A DNA stretch of 64,000 nt from Isoperla grammatica (GCA_945910005.1 OX246746.1:27241075-27305074); one strand, 5' to 3'; shown: positions 47,865-59,594, counted from the stretch's first letter. Made by a program: numbers and translations. Notes: generated from the letters alone by a model not told the origin.

Positions 47865-50800
47865 ATGGCTAAAGCAGGTGATCAGGTGATCACAAAGTTG
47901 AACAGTTCTAATTATCAACTTTGGAAATTAAAATTAAAAGTAGTGCTCATGAGGGATGGCTTATGGGAAGTAGTGAGTCAGCCCAAGCCTGAGCCTGAAC
48001 CCAATGACTGGGATAAACGCGAGTGCAAGGCCATTGCAGCCATATGTCTCACTGTGGAGGATGACCAATTGTTACACCTCGCACAGCTTGAGACGGCACG
48101 GAGCATGTGGATAACACTGCAAAGGTTGCATGAGCGCTCTACTATCGGGAGCCGGCTGTACCTCATGCGGAAGCTGTATGGCATGAGGTTCACCCAAGGC
48201 ACCATGCAGGCACACCTCAATTCTATGTTGGAGGTTGTGGGGCAACTGCGTGGTATGGGGAAGAAGGTCGAGGATGATGACCTGGTAGCCGTTATGTTGT
48301 GTAGTTTGCCAGAATCATATTCCACGCTAGTCACAGCGTTGGAGGGGAGGGATGAGAGCGATTTAAATATCGAATACGTCTCCGGTAAGTTGGTCGACGA
48401 GTACCAACGTCGTATCGAGTTGACGCGGGACCAGCGCGACAACGAGGTAGCACTCCAGACAACTTCTTACGCGCAGAAAGAGGGGAGTTCATCCGGCAAG
48501 TCAGGTAGGCCTAAGCCTAAGGAGGAACGCCAGTGTTTCTTTTGTAAAAAGAAAGGTCATCTGAAGGCTGACTGTTATAAATATAAAACCCACATAAGCA
48601 AAACTAAGGAGAAGGCTAACTGCACGGTGGACAGCCAGGATGTTGACAGCAGCGCTGCACCGCAGCACTCCTTTGGCGTATCAAATACTGCACACAGGCA
48701 TCAAGGTAAGGGTTACTACTGGTATGTTGACTCCGGAGCTACGAGCCACATGACAAGCAACAAACAGTTTTTCACAGCGTTGCAAGATGTAAAGACCCAG
48801 GTTTACCTTGCAGACAACTCTACGATCTCTGCAGAAGGCATCGGTAGCGGTTGGTTGACTTGCAGCTTGCCAAACGGTAAGGTGGAACAAATATACCTTA
48901 AGGATGTGCTGTACGTTCCGGAACTTGATGGCGGGCTGTTATCGGTTCAATGTGCAACTCGTAGTGGGTACAAGGTGACGTTCGAGGGCGCCACGTGCAA
49001 AATAATCTACAAGACGGCCGCAATAGCAATAGCTGAACTGGACGGGACACTATTTAGGCTGAAGTGCAAGACAGGTAACGAAGCAGCGTTGAGTGCACGC
49101 AGTGAAGAGTGCATGCACCGATGGCACCGTCGCTTGGGTCATCGGGACCCAGCTGCGATTAAGAAGCTGTTGACAGAGGGACTAGCTCTAGGCATCCACA
49201 TTGGTAAATGTGATGCACAGGTGGACTGTGACTGCTGCATTAAGGGGAAGTTAGCTGAACTGCCATTCCCAACTAGCGAGACCAGAGCCACCAGGCCAAG
49301 TGAATTAGTGCATAGCGACGTCTGTGGACCAATGCCTACCACAACGCCGAGCGGTAATCGGTACATGATTACGTTTGTTGACGATTACTCACGTTTCACG
49401 TTTGTTCGTCTGCTGAAGTCCAAGGATGAAGCAGCAGATGTTGTAAAAGAGTACATTGCTATGGTTCGAACTAAGTACGGACACAGGCCCACTATGTTTC
49501 GTACTGACAATGGAAAAGAGTACGTCAACAAGGATCTAAAGAATTTCTTCAAAAATGAGGGAATACAGCACCAGTTTACGGTGCCGTACACACCTCAGCA
49601 AAATGGTGTGGCAGAAAGAAAGAATCGCTCTTTAGTTGAGATGGCAAAATGCATGTTATTGGATGCTGGACTTGCTGAGAGATTTTGGGGAGAAGCAGTG
49701 TGCGCTGCGGCGTACCTTCAAAATCGTCTACCGAGCCGAAGTGTAGACAAGACACCAAGCGAACTTTGGGATGGTATCAAGCCCGACATAAGTCACATCA
49801 GAGTTTTTGGGTCCAAAGTATATTCGCTTGTCCCAAAACAAAAACGCAAGAAATGGGATGACAAGGCCATCCTGGGCGTGCTCATTGGTTATGACACCGC
49901 CACTAAAGGTTATCGCCTGTTGGATCCAAACACCAACAAGATTTGGATAAGTCGTTCAGTACGCATCATCGAGATGGACGACCCACACATTGTTAAGGAA
50001 GATTGTGAAATCAGTTTTCAGCCAGAAGGGGTGGCGGATGAAAACTTCGTCAGCGTTCATGAAGACACTGAGGTGGACTCAGAGGAGGTCACTGAGTTGA
50101 CTCGGCAAGAGCCTACAGCTACAGAAGTAACCGCCGACGATCAGCAGATTGTTCCTCCACGACCACGTCGATCACAGAGACAAAACAAAGGGATTCCACC
50201 AAGGAAGCTTTCCTACAAGGTCAAAGTGGAACAAGTTCGTGAGCCTTCGTCGTGGAAGCAAGTAATGGAGTTACCTGAACGTGAAAAGAAGATCTGGGTG
50301 TCGGCAGCTGAGGAGGAGATGTCATCTCTTATGGAACGTGGAGTGTGGCAGCTAGCTAAACTCCCTCCAGGACGCTCAGCCATATCATCGAAATGGGTAT
50401 TCAAGGCAAAACTGGATGCGAAGGGTGAAGTACACACTTACAAAGCGCGGCTAGTGGCGAGAGGATTCTCACAGCGCTATGGGGAGGACTACGACGAGAC
50501 ATTCGCGCCGGTAGTCAAGCATGAGACAGTACGTGTGCTATTGAGTGTGGCGGCCATTCGCCAACTTCATGTAAGGCACCTTGATGTTAAATCAGCCTAT
50601 CTAAATGGAGACCTAGAGGAGGAGCTGTATATGGAACAGCCCCCTGGTTTCGTGGAACCTGGTCTTGAGCATATGGTGTTGCGCTTAAAGCACAGCATTT
50701 ATGGGCTAAAACAATCTGCTCGTGCATGGAACAGGAAGGCCACCGAAGCGTTGGCCAGCCTGGGTTTCGTGTCCGGAAAAGCAGATCCATGTTTGTTTAT

Positions 50801-51800
50801 GAAAAAGGAAGCTTCTGGTAGCACTACATACGTGCTAATATATGTAGATGATCTGCTGGTTGCAGGAGAATCTGCAGGTGTCGTGCTGGGTATTTGCACG
50901 CAACTAAACGAGCACTTTACGACCAAGGACTTGGGTGAAGTAGCTCACTATTTGGGGATCCAGATAGAGCGAGAAGCAGACGGTTCATTTCTCATCCACC
51001 AACGAACCAAGATAGCTCAGTTGTTAGAAGAGCAAGGAATGTTGGAGACGAAGCCATCGGCCACGCCAATGGAAACAAATTATTTATCGGCAGTGGAAGA
51101 ACCAAGTACCATGTTGCCAAATAACAAGAAGTATCGTCAAGTAATTGGATCACTTCTGTACATTGCTACAGTGTCTAGACCGGACATTGCGGTAGCAGTC
51201 AGTTTCCTGAGTCGTCGTGTGGAGTCACCCACAGAACGAGACTGGAAGTCGGTGAAGCGGGTAATGCGTTACCTGGCTGGAACCATCAATGCCAAACTGC
51301 GTCTGTCAGCAAGAAGCAAGATCGAGCTGCAAGGGTACGTGGATGCTGACTGGGCTGGTGACAAGATTGACCGGAAATCGACTAGTGGATACATTTTTCA
51401 ACTGGGCGAGAGCACCGTATCGTGGTCAAGCAGAAAACAGACAATCGTTGCATTGTCGTCCACCGAGGCAGAGTATGTTGCGGCTGCACATGCTTGCCAA
51501 GAGTTGCTATGGCTACGTCAACTGCTGGAAGACATCGGAGCACCAGCTGTGGGTGCTACACCAATTTACGAGGACAACCAAGGCTGCATTCATTTGATTA
51601 AGTCTGATCGTTGCAGTGCCAGAACAAAGCACATCGATGTCAGGCATCATCTAATCAGAGACCTACGAGAGCAAGGGATCATCGAGGCGGAGTATTGTCC
51701 TACGGAGTACATGACTGCGGACATGTTTACGAAGCCCGTGTCAAAAGAACTTTTGAATCGTTTTGCCTCGCAAGCTCAGCTAGTGTTTAGCGACGAGTGA
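47865..51800 (+). CDS. gag-pol: Copia Gag-Pol polyprotein (1311 aa, intact)
   Basis: Single uninterrupted ORF encoding all Copia proteins. The N-terminal Gag region (about 1-200) is of the UBN2/DUF4219 type (NSSNYQLWKLKLK near residue 13). The zinc knuckle CX2CX4HX4C is at C224, C227, H232, C237. The aspartic protease active site DSGA is at 289-292. The integrase zinc region has WHRRLGH (420-426) and C455/C458, and the catalytic triad is D485, D548, E584, with 35 residues between the last two. Reverse transcriptase (from about 840) has the YVDD box at 993-996. RNase H has D1160, E1201 and D1237 as likely catalytic residues. The ATG has a good context (A at -3, G at +4) and lies 120 nt after the primer site. 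Gag and Pol share one frame with no frameshift, so Gag excess would need splicing or processing. The stop is 16 nt before the 3' LTR. Shorter antisense ORFs are shadows. Confidence 0.98.
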   Translation: MAKAGDQVITKLNSSNYQLWKLKLKVVLMRDGLWEVVSQPKPEPEPNDWDKRECKAIAAICLTVEDDQLLHLAQLETARSMWITLQRLHERSTIGSRLYLMRKLYGMRFTQGTMQAHLNSMLEVVGQLRGMGKKVEDDDLVAVMLCSLPESYSTLVTALEGRDESDLNIEYVSGKLVDEYQRRIELTRDQRDNEVALQTTSYAQKEGSSSGKSGRPKPKEERQCFFCKKKGHLKADCYKYKTHISKTKEKANCTVDSQDVDSSAAPQHSFGVSNTAHRHQGKGYYWYVDSGATSHMTSNKQFFTALQDVKTQVYLADNSTISAEGIGSGWLTCSLPNGKVEQIYLKDVLYVPELDGGLLSVQCATRSGYKVTFEGATCKIIYKTAAIAIAELDGTLFRLKCKTGNEAALSARSEECMHRWHRRLGHRDPAAIKKLLTEGLALGIHIGKCDAQVDCDCCIKGKLAELPFPTSETRATRPSELVHSDVCGPMPTTTPSGNRYMITFVDDYSRFTFVRLLKSKDEAADVVKEYIAMVRTKYGHRPTMFRTDNGKEYVNKDLKNFFKNEGIQHQFTVPYTPQQNGVAERKNRSLVEMAKCMLLDAGLAERFWGEAVCAAAYLQNRLPSRSVDKTPSELWDGIKPDISHIRVFGSKVYSLVPKQKRKKWDDKAILGVLIGYDTATKGYRLLDPNTNKIWISRSVRIIEMDDPHIVKEDCEISFQPEGVADENFVSVHEDTEVDSEEVTELTRQEPTATEVTADDQQIVPPRPRRSQRQNKGIPPRKLSYKVKVEQVREPSSWKQVMELPEREKKIWVSAAEEEMSSLMERGVWQLAKLPPGRSAISSKWVFKAKLDAKGEVHTYKARLVARGFSQRYGEDYDETFAPVVKHETVRVLLSVAAIRQLHVRHLDVKSAYLNGDLEEELYMEQPPGFVEPGLEHMVLRLKHSIYGLKQSARAWNRKATEALASLGFVSGKADPCLFMKKEASGSTTYVLIYVDDLLVAGESAGVVLGICTQLNEHFTTKDLGEVAHYLGIQIEREADGSFLIHQRTKIAQLLEEQGMLETKPSATPMETNYLSAVEEPSTMLPNNKKYRQVIGSLLYIATVSRPDIAVAVSFLSRRVESPTERDWKSVKRVMRYLAGTINAKLRLSARSKIELQGYVDADWAGDKIDRKSTSGYIFQLGESTVSWSSRKQTIVALSSTEAEYVAAAHACQELLWLRQLLEDIGAPAVGATPIYEDNQGCIHLIKSDRCSARTKHIDVRHHLIRDLREQGIIEAEYCPTEYMTADMFTKPVSKELLNRFASQAQLVFSDE

Positions 51801-51807
51801 ACATAGC

Positions 51808-51816
51808 GAGAAGGGG
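51808..51816 (+). promoter_or_regulatory. Polypurine tract
   Basis: GAGAAGGGG lies immediately before the 3' LTR, the expected primer for plus-strand DNA synthesis. Confidence 0.88.
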
Positions 51817-52061
51817 TGTTGGAGAAAGTGCGCTATATCACTCTTCAAGTGGTTTGGAATAATCCAAGTGGCTTTGCCTTCAAGTATTTGCAAAGCACTT
51901 GGACAACAATGATTCTATTTAGTTTGTTGATTTTGCTTGTCCCTAGCAACTGTATAGTAACCATTACACAAAATGTAGAGATTGTTCTCATGAAGTTAAA
52001 TTGTTGAATAAAATAACTTTACGTGTTATTTAAAAGCAGTTTTCATCAGTTTATTTCATCA
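51817..52061 (+). repeat. 3' LTR of Copia element
   Basis: 245 bp, identical by eye to the 5' LTR, with AATAAA at 52007-52012. Followed by the target duplication AAATT. Confidence 0.97.
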
Positions 52062-52066
52062 AAATT

Positions 52067-53342
52067 CAACAAATCATAACTTGAACACACCATTATCACC
52101 GCTATCTTCACCATATTATCATGCAGACGTCTACGGCGTAATGAATCTTGTACCGGAGAATTACTAGTTTTTCAGCGTTTTACTGTTCGTAACCACGTAA
52201 GGTAGAAACACACAAAGCTTGCGAACGTCTCGTGAATTTTAAAAAAGTTAATTACTTGTTAATAATGTGGAAGTGGTTGTTCCTATACCGTTACCCGGGG
52301 AACATAATAGGGGGTCCGTGGCTTAGTTGAGAACATGAAAATCAGTCGATCTTTCGTCGATCTTGTCATTTCACAAATGATGTACACCCCCACTACCTGG
52401 CTAGCACAAACATGAGAAGAAATCCCCGCATTAATTACCGTAAGCCATAACATAAGTTCAACCATGCGCAAATTTCTTGAAAACCCAACACCTAGTAAAA
52501 TAAAAGGCGTCCACACAACAAACAAACGATTAGATTTGATTACTTTTTGACAGTTCGGACCCAACAATTTCAAGGAAACTGCGGTCGCACTCGGGCTATA
52601 CAGACAACTTATTGTAAACGCAGTAAAAAAATGCCCTGCGCGGTCTCAGCTTTGCCACGGACCGATAGTAGACAGATAGTAGACAGATATACTATAAATA
52701 CTAAACGAATTATACCCCTTTTGTTGTAACGTGTAAGCGCATGTTATACATGTTATACATGTGTTGACATTATTTACCCGTCAAAAATATCCACCTGCTG
52801 TTCGGACAGGTAACAATAATCCCAGATAATCGTGACAACGGCAACTTTGTGCAGGTAACACGAACTTGATTGAGTGAGTAGATACTAATCAGCTATTAGT
52901 TTGATGAGCGCATTTACCGATTGCCTCTGCAGTTGACTTCTGACAGATTACAGGGTTGGCACATGATTGTGATCTGTAGCGTTACGCCCGCCTCTGATCT
53001 AGCCGCTACACTGAGCAGTCTCAGCTAATTAATAAGCTCGTCATGTACTGATATTAATTTCTGAATAATTGATATTATCCCTTGTGCTGCTCTTCTTATG
53101 AGTGAGTTGCACGTATATGCATTTATATGCATTTATAATAAAACACATAAATAATATATATAAATTAAACTTCACCTTTCCAAAACAATTTTTAGGTAGG
53201 GTGAGTTGCCACCAAACAAATTAAATTAGTGCCAGCCTGCCAAGCTTAGCACATCAAATATTACCTTTTTTCCCTAAATTTCAGACCCATACCCATCACT
53301 CAGTAATCCTAATATTTATGATTATTATTCTTATAATAATTT
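52067..53342. other. Unique DNA, no gene recognised
   Basis: ORFs up to 96 codons (52283-52573, minus), with no known motif. TATAGTAGACAGATAG repeats lie near 52665-52690. The block 52780-53060 is less AT-rich than its surroundings and might be regulatory, but this is only a guess. Confidence 0.4.
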
Positions 53343-53540
<198 letters not shown>

Positions 53541-54083
53541 TAATTATTATACACATTATTATTCTTTGCTGTGCGATGTCAATTATTAAACTGCAATTTA
53601 AAATCATATTCGAGTTAAAAGTCATATTCTATGTATGATATTATTTTTAAGCTGGATACGCACAGCATTTAATAAATTATTGTTTATAGTTAAGATTATA
53701 CTCCGTACTATCGACATGTGTTCTATCTTGATAGCGTAAACCTGAAGCTCGCACTCACAAGTAACCATCATCAATATCTATAAAACTAAGGATTAGCGAC
53801 AGGCAACGAACTTCGCAAGAAGAACCAATACTCAAATCAACTTTTCTTAAGTTCTTTCTTTCCTACACGGTGCGTTGACTTTTGTTTCCCAGACGTGTAA
53901 TAATGTTCCGCGTAAAGAAAAAAAAACTTGAGATGTCTTGACTTAGTTCTTCCATCGATGGAACCAACTTTGTCTTTTTTAGTGTCAAGATTCGTAAGAA
54001 GTTGTCCGAACGTGACCCTTACCATCATCATCTCATCACAGATTCCGTCGTTATCTACTTCTCTGTCCATGATGTTGATCATC

Positions 54084-54828
54084 CGGCCATTGAAGACATG
54101 TCCGCACTGATGTATCTGTTTACACTATTGATGTGTTTACACTAGGGCACATCACGTCATACCGCGGCACTATATACGGCCATTGAAGACATGTCCGCAC
54201 TGATGTATCTGTTTACACTATTGATGTGTTTACACTAGGACACATCACGTCATACCGCGGCACTATATACGGCCATTGAAGACATGTCCGCACTAATGTA
54301 TCTGTTTACACTATTGATGTGTTTACACTAGGGCACATCACCTCATACCGCGGCACTATATACGGCCATTGAAGATATGTCCTCACTAATGTATCTGTTT
54401 ACACTATTGATGTGTTTACACCAGGGCACATCACGTCATACCGTGGCACTATATACGGCCATTGAAGACATGTCCTCACTAATGTATCTGTTTACACTAT
54501 TGATGTGTTTACACCGGGGCACATCACGTCATACCGCGGCACTGTTTACGGCCATTGAAGACATGTCCGCAGTAATGTATCTGTTTACACTATTGATGTG
54601 TTTACACCGGGGCACATCACGTCATACCGCGGCACTATATACGAGCATTGAAGATATGTCCGCACTTATGTATCTGTTTACACTATTGATGTGTTTACAC
54701 TAGGACACATCACGTCATACCGTGGCACTATATACGGCCATTGAAGACATGTCCGCACTGATGTATCTGTTTACACTATTGATGTGTTTACACTAGGACA
54801 CATCACCTAATACCGCGGCACTATATAC
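54084..54828. repeat. 93-bp satellite, 8 tandem copies
   Basis: Units start (C)GGCCATTGAAGACATGTCC at 54084, 54177, 54270, 54363, 54456, 54549, 54642 and 54735, each exactly 93 bp apart. 93 bp is 31 codons, so one plus-strand frame reads through: 54377-54703 is open for 108 codons of a hydrophobic 31-residue repeat (LMYLFTLLMCLH core). Units with CACTAGG carry an in-frame TAG; units with CACCAGG or CACCGGG do not. The absence of indels is striking, but recent amplification explains it equally well. Confidence 0.96.
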
Positions 54829-57139
54829 GCCATCCCAGTTGAACAAAATACTATTTACACCATTTCAATATCATTGAGTAAAATCAAATTTTCTCTCCTA
54901 ATTTTCATTAACGAATTTAATTTCGTGAAATTTTTTTTGCATTTTTTTTTGTCAGCAAGGAAAAATATTTGTTCGTCGCCGGATATTAATTGTCCGTATA
55001 ATTTACTTAATATTCAATGCGGTGTCTTTGCAATACAGCCGCTAGCCATGCACAGCGACATCGGCTCCGTTACAAATTTAATCATCTGAAAGTCAATTAT
55101 ATCTAGCAGCAAAATAATCGAATTTCATTTCTGAAAGAGCCGTCAGCTGGTAATTAGTTTGAATCTTATTAAGTACGAACGTAATTAACGTTCGCTAAAT
55201 GATTTGCCGCCAATCATCCTTCGTGAGCTGGGGGCTCCGCTGCAATACGGGAACTTTTATACCATTGGGGTTGTAACTTGTATGACTAAATAACTGTTTT
55301 ATTCATACACATTGCATTTACTGTGAGAACGTTATAGAAGTGTTTCGACCTTGATTTTTCTGTTGATTGATCATTTTTCTTATTCGATGTTCAAGGAGGT
55401 TATGATAATTTATAAAATAATGTGTGTTTTTATTGATGCAACTATTAAAATATAGCGAAATTGTGGATAAGAATTTATTACATAATTATAAGTTCTTTAT
55501 TTTTCCTTCATAATAAAGAAATTCGCATCTTCAATATACGTGCACCGAAATCTGTACATAACCTAATTGTTGAAGATGTCCCATAAACCTAAAAATATCA
55601 CCTACCAAAGAAAGATATAAATTGTTCTATGTTACCTTATCACATATTTAAAAGGATTTATCAAATTAGTAAGAAGACAAAAATATGTTTGCACTTTTCA
55701 TGATATTTGACATATTTTCGATTGATACACTTCTTGAATTCTATTCAATCTCAAGGCATTGTCCATGCCGTTATGACAAATGGTTGGGAAGAGAAAACAA
55801 ATATAAGCTGATAAAACTACAGCAGATCATCACTACTGCAAACCTGATAAATCTATTATTCAGTTCAGCCTCCCACAGGAAACATATTTCACAAATATTC
55901 GCGGTCACGTTTGTCGATACGTGAGCGTTGGGTGCGCATTCATACTGATTTATTAATTCTACTTTCGAAATGACGACCACAATGCTTCGTTTAAAACTGT
56001 TTTTTGTGTGTTTTTGAAATCTCTTAAAACCAATACACGATTTTGAAACACGAAGTTAGTAACCCAAAAGTGGATCCGTAAGAACTAAACACTGGGTTTT
56101 AAATGTTCAAAATAATTTTAATCATTACTGGTTTTATTTTGGGAAGTCTTAAAGAATGTGAAATATCGTTACTAAAATAAAAAACAAAATAATACATTTT
56201 TAATCCATGTTTTTAGGTCTTTCGAAACCAATACCACTTCCTGGTCATTAATCAGAGTTCATATAGGCCTATTATAGAGGGTTCTCAAGAACCCGTTAAT
56301 ATTGCCCTGTAATAATATCAGTACTATATCTCCACGCGTCAGCTAAAGGCTATTATACCGGTAGAATCCACACGCGTTGAGTTGCGAAGAGTTCATTAGG
56401 CAATTCTTGTTCCTTCTAATCAAAAAAATGAATACTAAATTATCTCTTTCAGTTAAGTTAACAAACCTTCGGGTGTAGGAAGGGAGATCGAATGCAAAGA
56501 TAAGTAAATTCAAACCACCTATAGGGTAAAATATTCATTACGAACTAGGAGTAAATAGATCGATGAGTTTCCCTTATTATAACATGTAAAGGACTTTATT
56601 GGCGCTTTTAATACTTCCCTCACCGTTTTCTCTTATCTACCGATGTCCAGAATAGACATAATATGAAGAGGCCAGTGGATATCGGTTTGCCAATTTTTCA
56701 CACAAGACGTGGGTACAGTGAAAAACATTGGCGCCACATTATTTGATTATTTAAGTACTAGTACATATTGCTGGCCCACGTTTCTTTTTACAGTCTAATG
56801 CAAATATTTTTCGCTGACATCTTTGCAACTGTGAGTTTTGGATTCCAAAAAGGACTGACAGGAAATGTCGTGGAAAAAGAATTGCGTGTATTCCGATTTA
56901 AGCTGAAAATGCCTAAGCAAATCGGAATTGTATCTTTCTCTTACCTGTCACCGACGTTGTTATGCACATGCATCATTGCATGTCTACCGATAGACTATGT
57001 TCTGTGGTGGCATACGAGCGTTCCGTTGATGGTTCGAGTCCCCCCCCCCCCCTCCCCCCCCACTGCGTTATTCTCTTCAAGGTTATCGCGAGCCATAATA
57101 TGAGTGAATCATCGTAGTTCGAACGTTCCTCACTATCTA
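54829..57139. other. Mostly unique DNA, no gene recognised
   Basis: ORFs up to 111 codons (56768-57103, plus), ending in a C-run and without a known motif. The block 54970-55260 has balanced composition and many TAATTA-type sites (see findings). C13 and C8 runs lie at 57040-57061. Confidence 0.4.
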
Positions 57140-57140
57140 A

Positions 57141-57168
57141 CAATTTTTATTTTATTTTATTTTATTGT
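57141..57168. repeat. (TTTTA)n repeat
   Basis: Five or so TTTTA units directly upstream of a family H repeat. Confidence 0.85.
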
Positions 57169-57550
57169 AATTAAGGCCAGTGTAGGGCACAATGCCCTCT
57201 TTAGCCTGATGAGTGATGATTGATGAATGATAATGAGGAAGGGAGGAGGGGAGGCCTGGTACCGGCATGTAGCCTACTCCTGTCGAAAAGTACCAAGGGG
57301 ACCATCGGCTTTACGTCCCATCCGAAAGGAGGGTGTAACTTTGACCAATCATAGAGGTTCCTCCACTAACCTGCACTGCCGAGCAGATGACGAGAAGAAC
57401 GTAGCTGTTACACAATCTTTCGTACCCTCCAATCTGCTGTTACCAGAGCGGACACCCAACCTCCTCCGAATCTAGCCCGATGTTGGTTAACGTCGGTGTT
57501 CATGTGGAAACCGTCTAAGTGACCGCGGCTAAACCGTTGGATAAACTAAT
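57169..57550 (+). mobile_element. Dispersed repeat family H, body type A, copy 2, with hairpin head
   Basis: The head hairpin is AGGGCA (57184-57189) with TGCCCT (57193-57198), enclosed by AAGGC and GCCT. It is followed by GATGATTGATGAATGATAAT and GAGGAAGGGA. The body then matches 22985-23290 step by step: ACTCCTGTCGAAAAGTACCA, CATCCGAAAGGAGGGTGTAA, ACTGCCGAGCAGATGACGAG, GAGCGGACACCCA, CCCGATGTTGGTTAACGTCG. This copy is longer in the middle (it adds CGGCTTTACGTCCCATC). Confidence 0.7.
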
Positions 57551-57974
57551 CACATGAGGGTCCCTGGAGGCACGTTCTACGATGGCCCCCCTTCCTTTTT
57601 ATTCTCCCTAGGCACATGTGGTCGGAGTACATGTTACACAATTATATTATCCGATGCATCCCCTTCCTCTCGCATTGGTGCAACTGAATCAGCAAGTAGT
57701 TGAATTCATTTATTTCTTGTATTGACCTAACCTAACCTAACCTAGTGTGTGTGCAGAAGGTTAGTACTTAAGGAGGGGTGAGGGGGAGGTATCGGAAATA
57801 ACATAATGCACACCTGGACAGTCACGCGAAGAGGTCAACCAAAAAGCTTTCATTTAAAAGAAATAATAGCCACTCCTCACAAATTGTAGTAAACTGTCGC
57901 ATAGCTTTATTAGTATGTCGCTGATGTTGCTCACCAGAAACATTTTCCGTTCGATGAATACGAATGACATAGAC
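57551..57974. other. Short unique segment
   Basis: Contains CCTAACCTAACCTAACCTAG at 57726-57745 (four CCTAA units) and a G-rich stretch near 57775. No gene seen. Confidence 0.45.
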
Positions 57975-58032
57975 ATCGTGTGGGACTCGAACTCATGTCC
58001 TTTGTTTCAGTAAGCGTCTTGACCGTATGTGT
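57975..58032 (-). mobile_element. tRNA-like fragment, minus strand (SINE or tRNA pseudogene)
   Basis: On the minus strand a B-box-like AGTTCGAGTCC (complement of 57983-57993) is preceded by GGTCAAGACGC (complement of 58015-58025), which resembles an A box. The spacing of about 20 nt is too short for a full tRNA, and no acceptor stem forms. Confidence 0.4.
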
Positions 58033-59261
58033 GCCCATGTAACACGCAAAATAAAAATCGTGTATACGCGATACGTCGAGGTGCGTGAAAATAGCGGTTT
58101 TTGTTACAATATGATGATATATCACTAAAAGAAGTTTTGAAAACTCTCTAAACCGATATTTTTTACTAAGACCTACATTTTGTCATGCTTATTTTCTGCC
58201 ACTTTAACAATGTTATCATTTTTTCTTCTACTTTTTTTCCTCACAAGTTTCTTTTTAAACGAAAAATGCTGATGATGGAAGAGCCTTAACTACCCGTTAC
58301 TGCGAAATACAAGTGACACTTCCAAGAACTAGGAAGATGTTTAGCGATTATATAAATATGACGGCGGCTAAATTTATAAACGCAATACACAGTCTTCCTT
58401 ATGTATCGTATTTTACAATGGTGTATAAAGTAGCCGGGGTATGAAAACAGCCAGTATAACAAATTATGTTTGACTTTGGTTAGATAGGCGAGTCGACTCG
58501 AACTGACGGGATAGACTTTGATTAAAGTAAATTACAGATACAGACAAATCTGAGAGAACTTTGTACCGAAACTAAAGCGGTGAAAAACATCTGCGTAGTC
58601 AGTCAGTCTGTAACTAGTTGTTACGGGTTACCCGAGGGTGCTCGAACAGAGAGAGGTTCAAACTCGCAAGTGAAATTCAGACATTAACAAACCGTATCCA
58701 TTAAGCTGTTTCTACGAGATGAGAAGCGCCCTGAGGTGCCTCACCAATGATTCATTTTCTTCATGTTATGTCATCCGTTATGTAGACGGAAATTGTATTT
58801 GACGTTAACACAGTGTGATTTTAATTTCAAGACTTTTTTTCTTATTAAATTTGTCTGTGAAGTAAAGCAGAATTGTACAAAAGCAGTCACTCGCACTTGC
58901 CAAAACTCCACACAGTGTTGCCGTTGCAATGTATAATATCTATCTACGCAGACATAATCCAGACAGTCTTGTTTTTGCACAAACCGTTTCTCACGATCTT
59001 GGGTTTTCACTTTCACTCAAAAATAAGAAAATAAAAATGGTTTGCCTTGTTCTTGCATCAAGCTCCTCCATAAGTCAATTTGTTTATTACGTACCAACCA
59101 CCAAAAGTGTGCCTTCGAAATCTAAACGTTTTTGCCCATAAAGTTACTGGAACTGGTTATCCTTGTGAGACATGCTTCAATTAATCTCTTTTGACGGCTA
59201 AATGATAACAATAAGTTTTCCGTAGAAATACTTGTCCCTCTTCATGTGACTAACTAAAAGG
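58033..59261. other. Unique DNA, no gene recognised
   Basis: ORFs up to 81 codons with no known motif. Nothing repetitive delimited. Confidence 0.4.
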
Positions 59262-59300
59262 TATTTATTTATTTATTTATTTATTTTTATTTATTTAATG
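59262..59300. repeat. (TTTA)n repeat
   Basis: About nine TTTA units with one slip (TTTTTA), at the start of a long A/T-rich region. Confidence 0.9.
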
Positions 59301-59594
59301 TCTATCCTATTCAGTTATGAAAACTGATTTACAAAGTAGGACCTTAAATAAACTAGGCTTTGCAAACAATTAACAATAATGAAATCATAAATAACAATAA
59401 CAACAAAAACAGAACAAATTACTGTAGCCTACTATATAAAATAAAAATCAAGAACAAGAAAAAATAATTGAGAAATAAAATAAAATAAAATCAAGTTGAA
59501 ATTCAACATATTAAATAATAAAAATAAAAGTATGTAAATAAGAAAGAACACGAAGAAAACAAAATGTGAAAGAAAAAAATATATATATATACAT

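Larger units (their letters stand above)
47477..52066 (+). mobile_element. Complete Ty1/Copia LTR retrotransposon with target duplication
   Basis: The element proper is 47482-52061 (4580 bp), flanked by the 5-bp duplication AAATT (47477-47481 and 52062-52066). It has 245-bp LTRs starting TG and ending CA, a primer site, one long gag-pol ORF with integrase before reverse transcriptase (the Copia order), a polypurine tract, and no env. I found no difference between the two LTRs on reading them, so insertion is recent. The ORF is much less AT-rich than the flanks, which fits a mobile origin. Autonomous activity is plausible but not shown. Confidence 0.98.

Noticed and set aside
47978..48442. 154-codon antisense ORF in the Copia element, and other antisense ORFs
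   Set aside because: Shadows of the gag-pol frame, with no independent motif.
52316..52360. A-box-like GTGGCTTAGTTG
   Set aside because: No B box or T-arm within tRNA distance.
57726..57745. (CCTAA)4, arthropod-type telomere repeat; also TTAGG units near 30981
   Set aside because: Only three to four units, internal, with no subtelomeric context; chance or part of other repeats.
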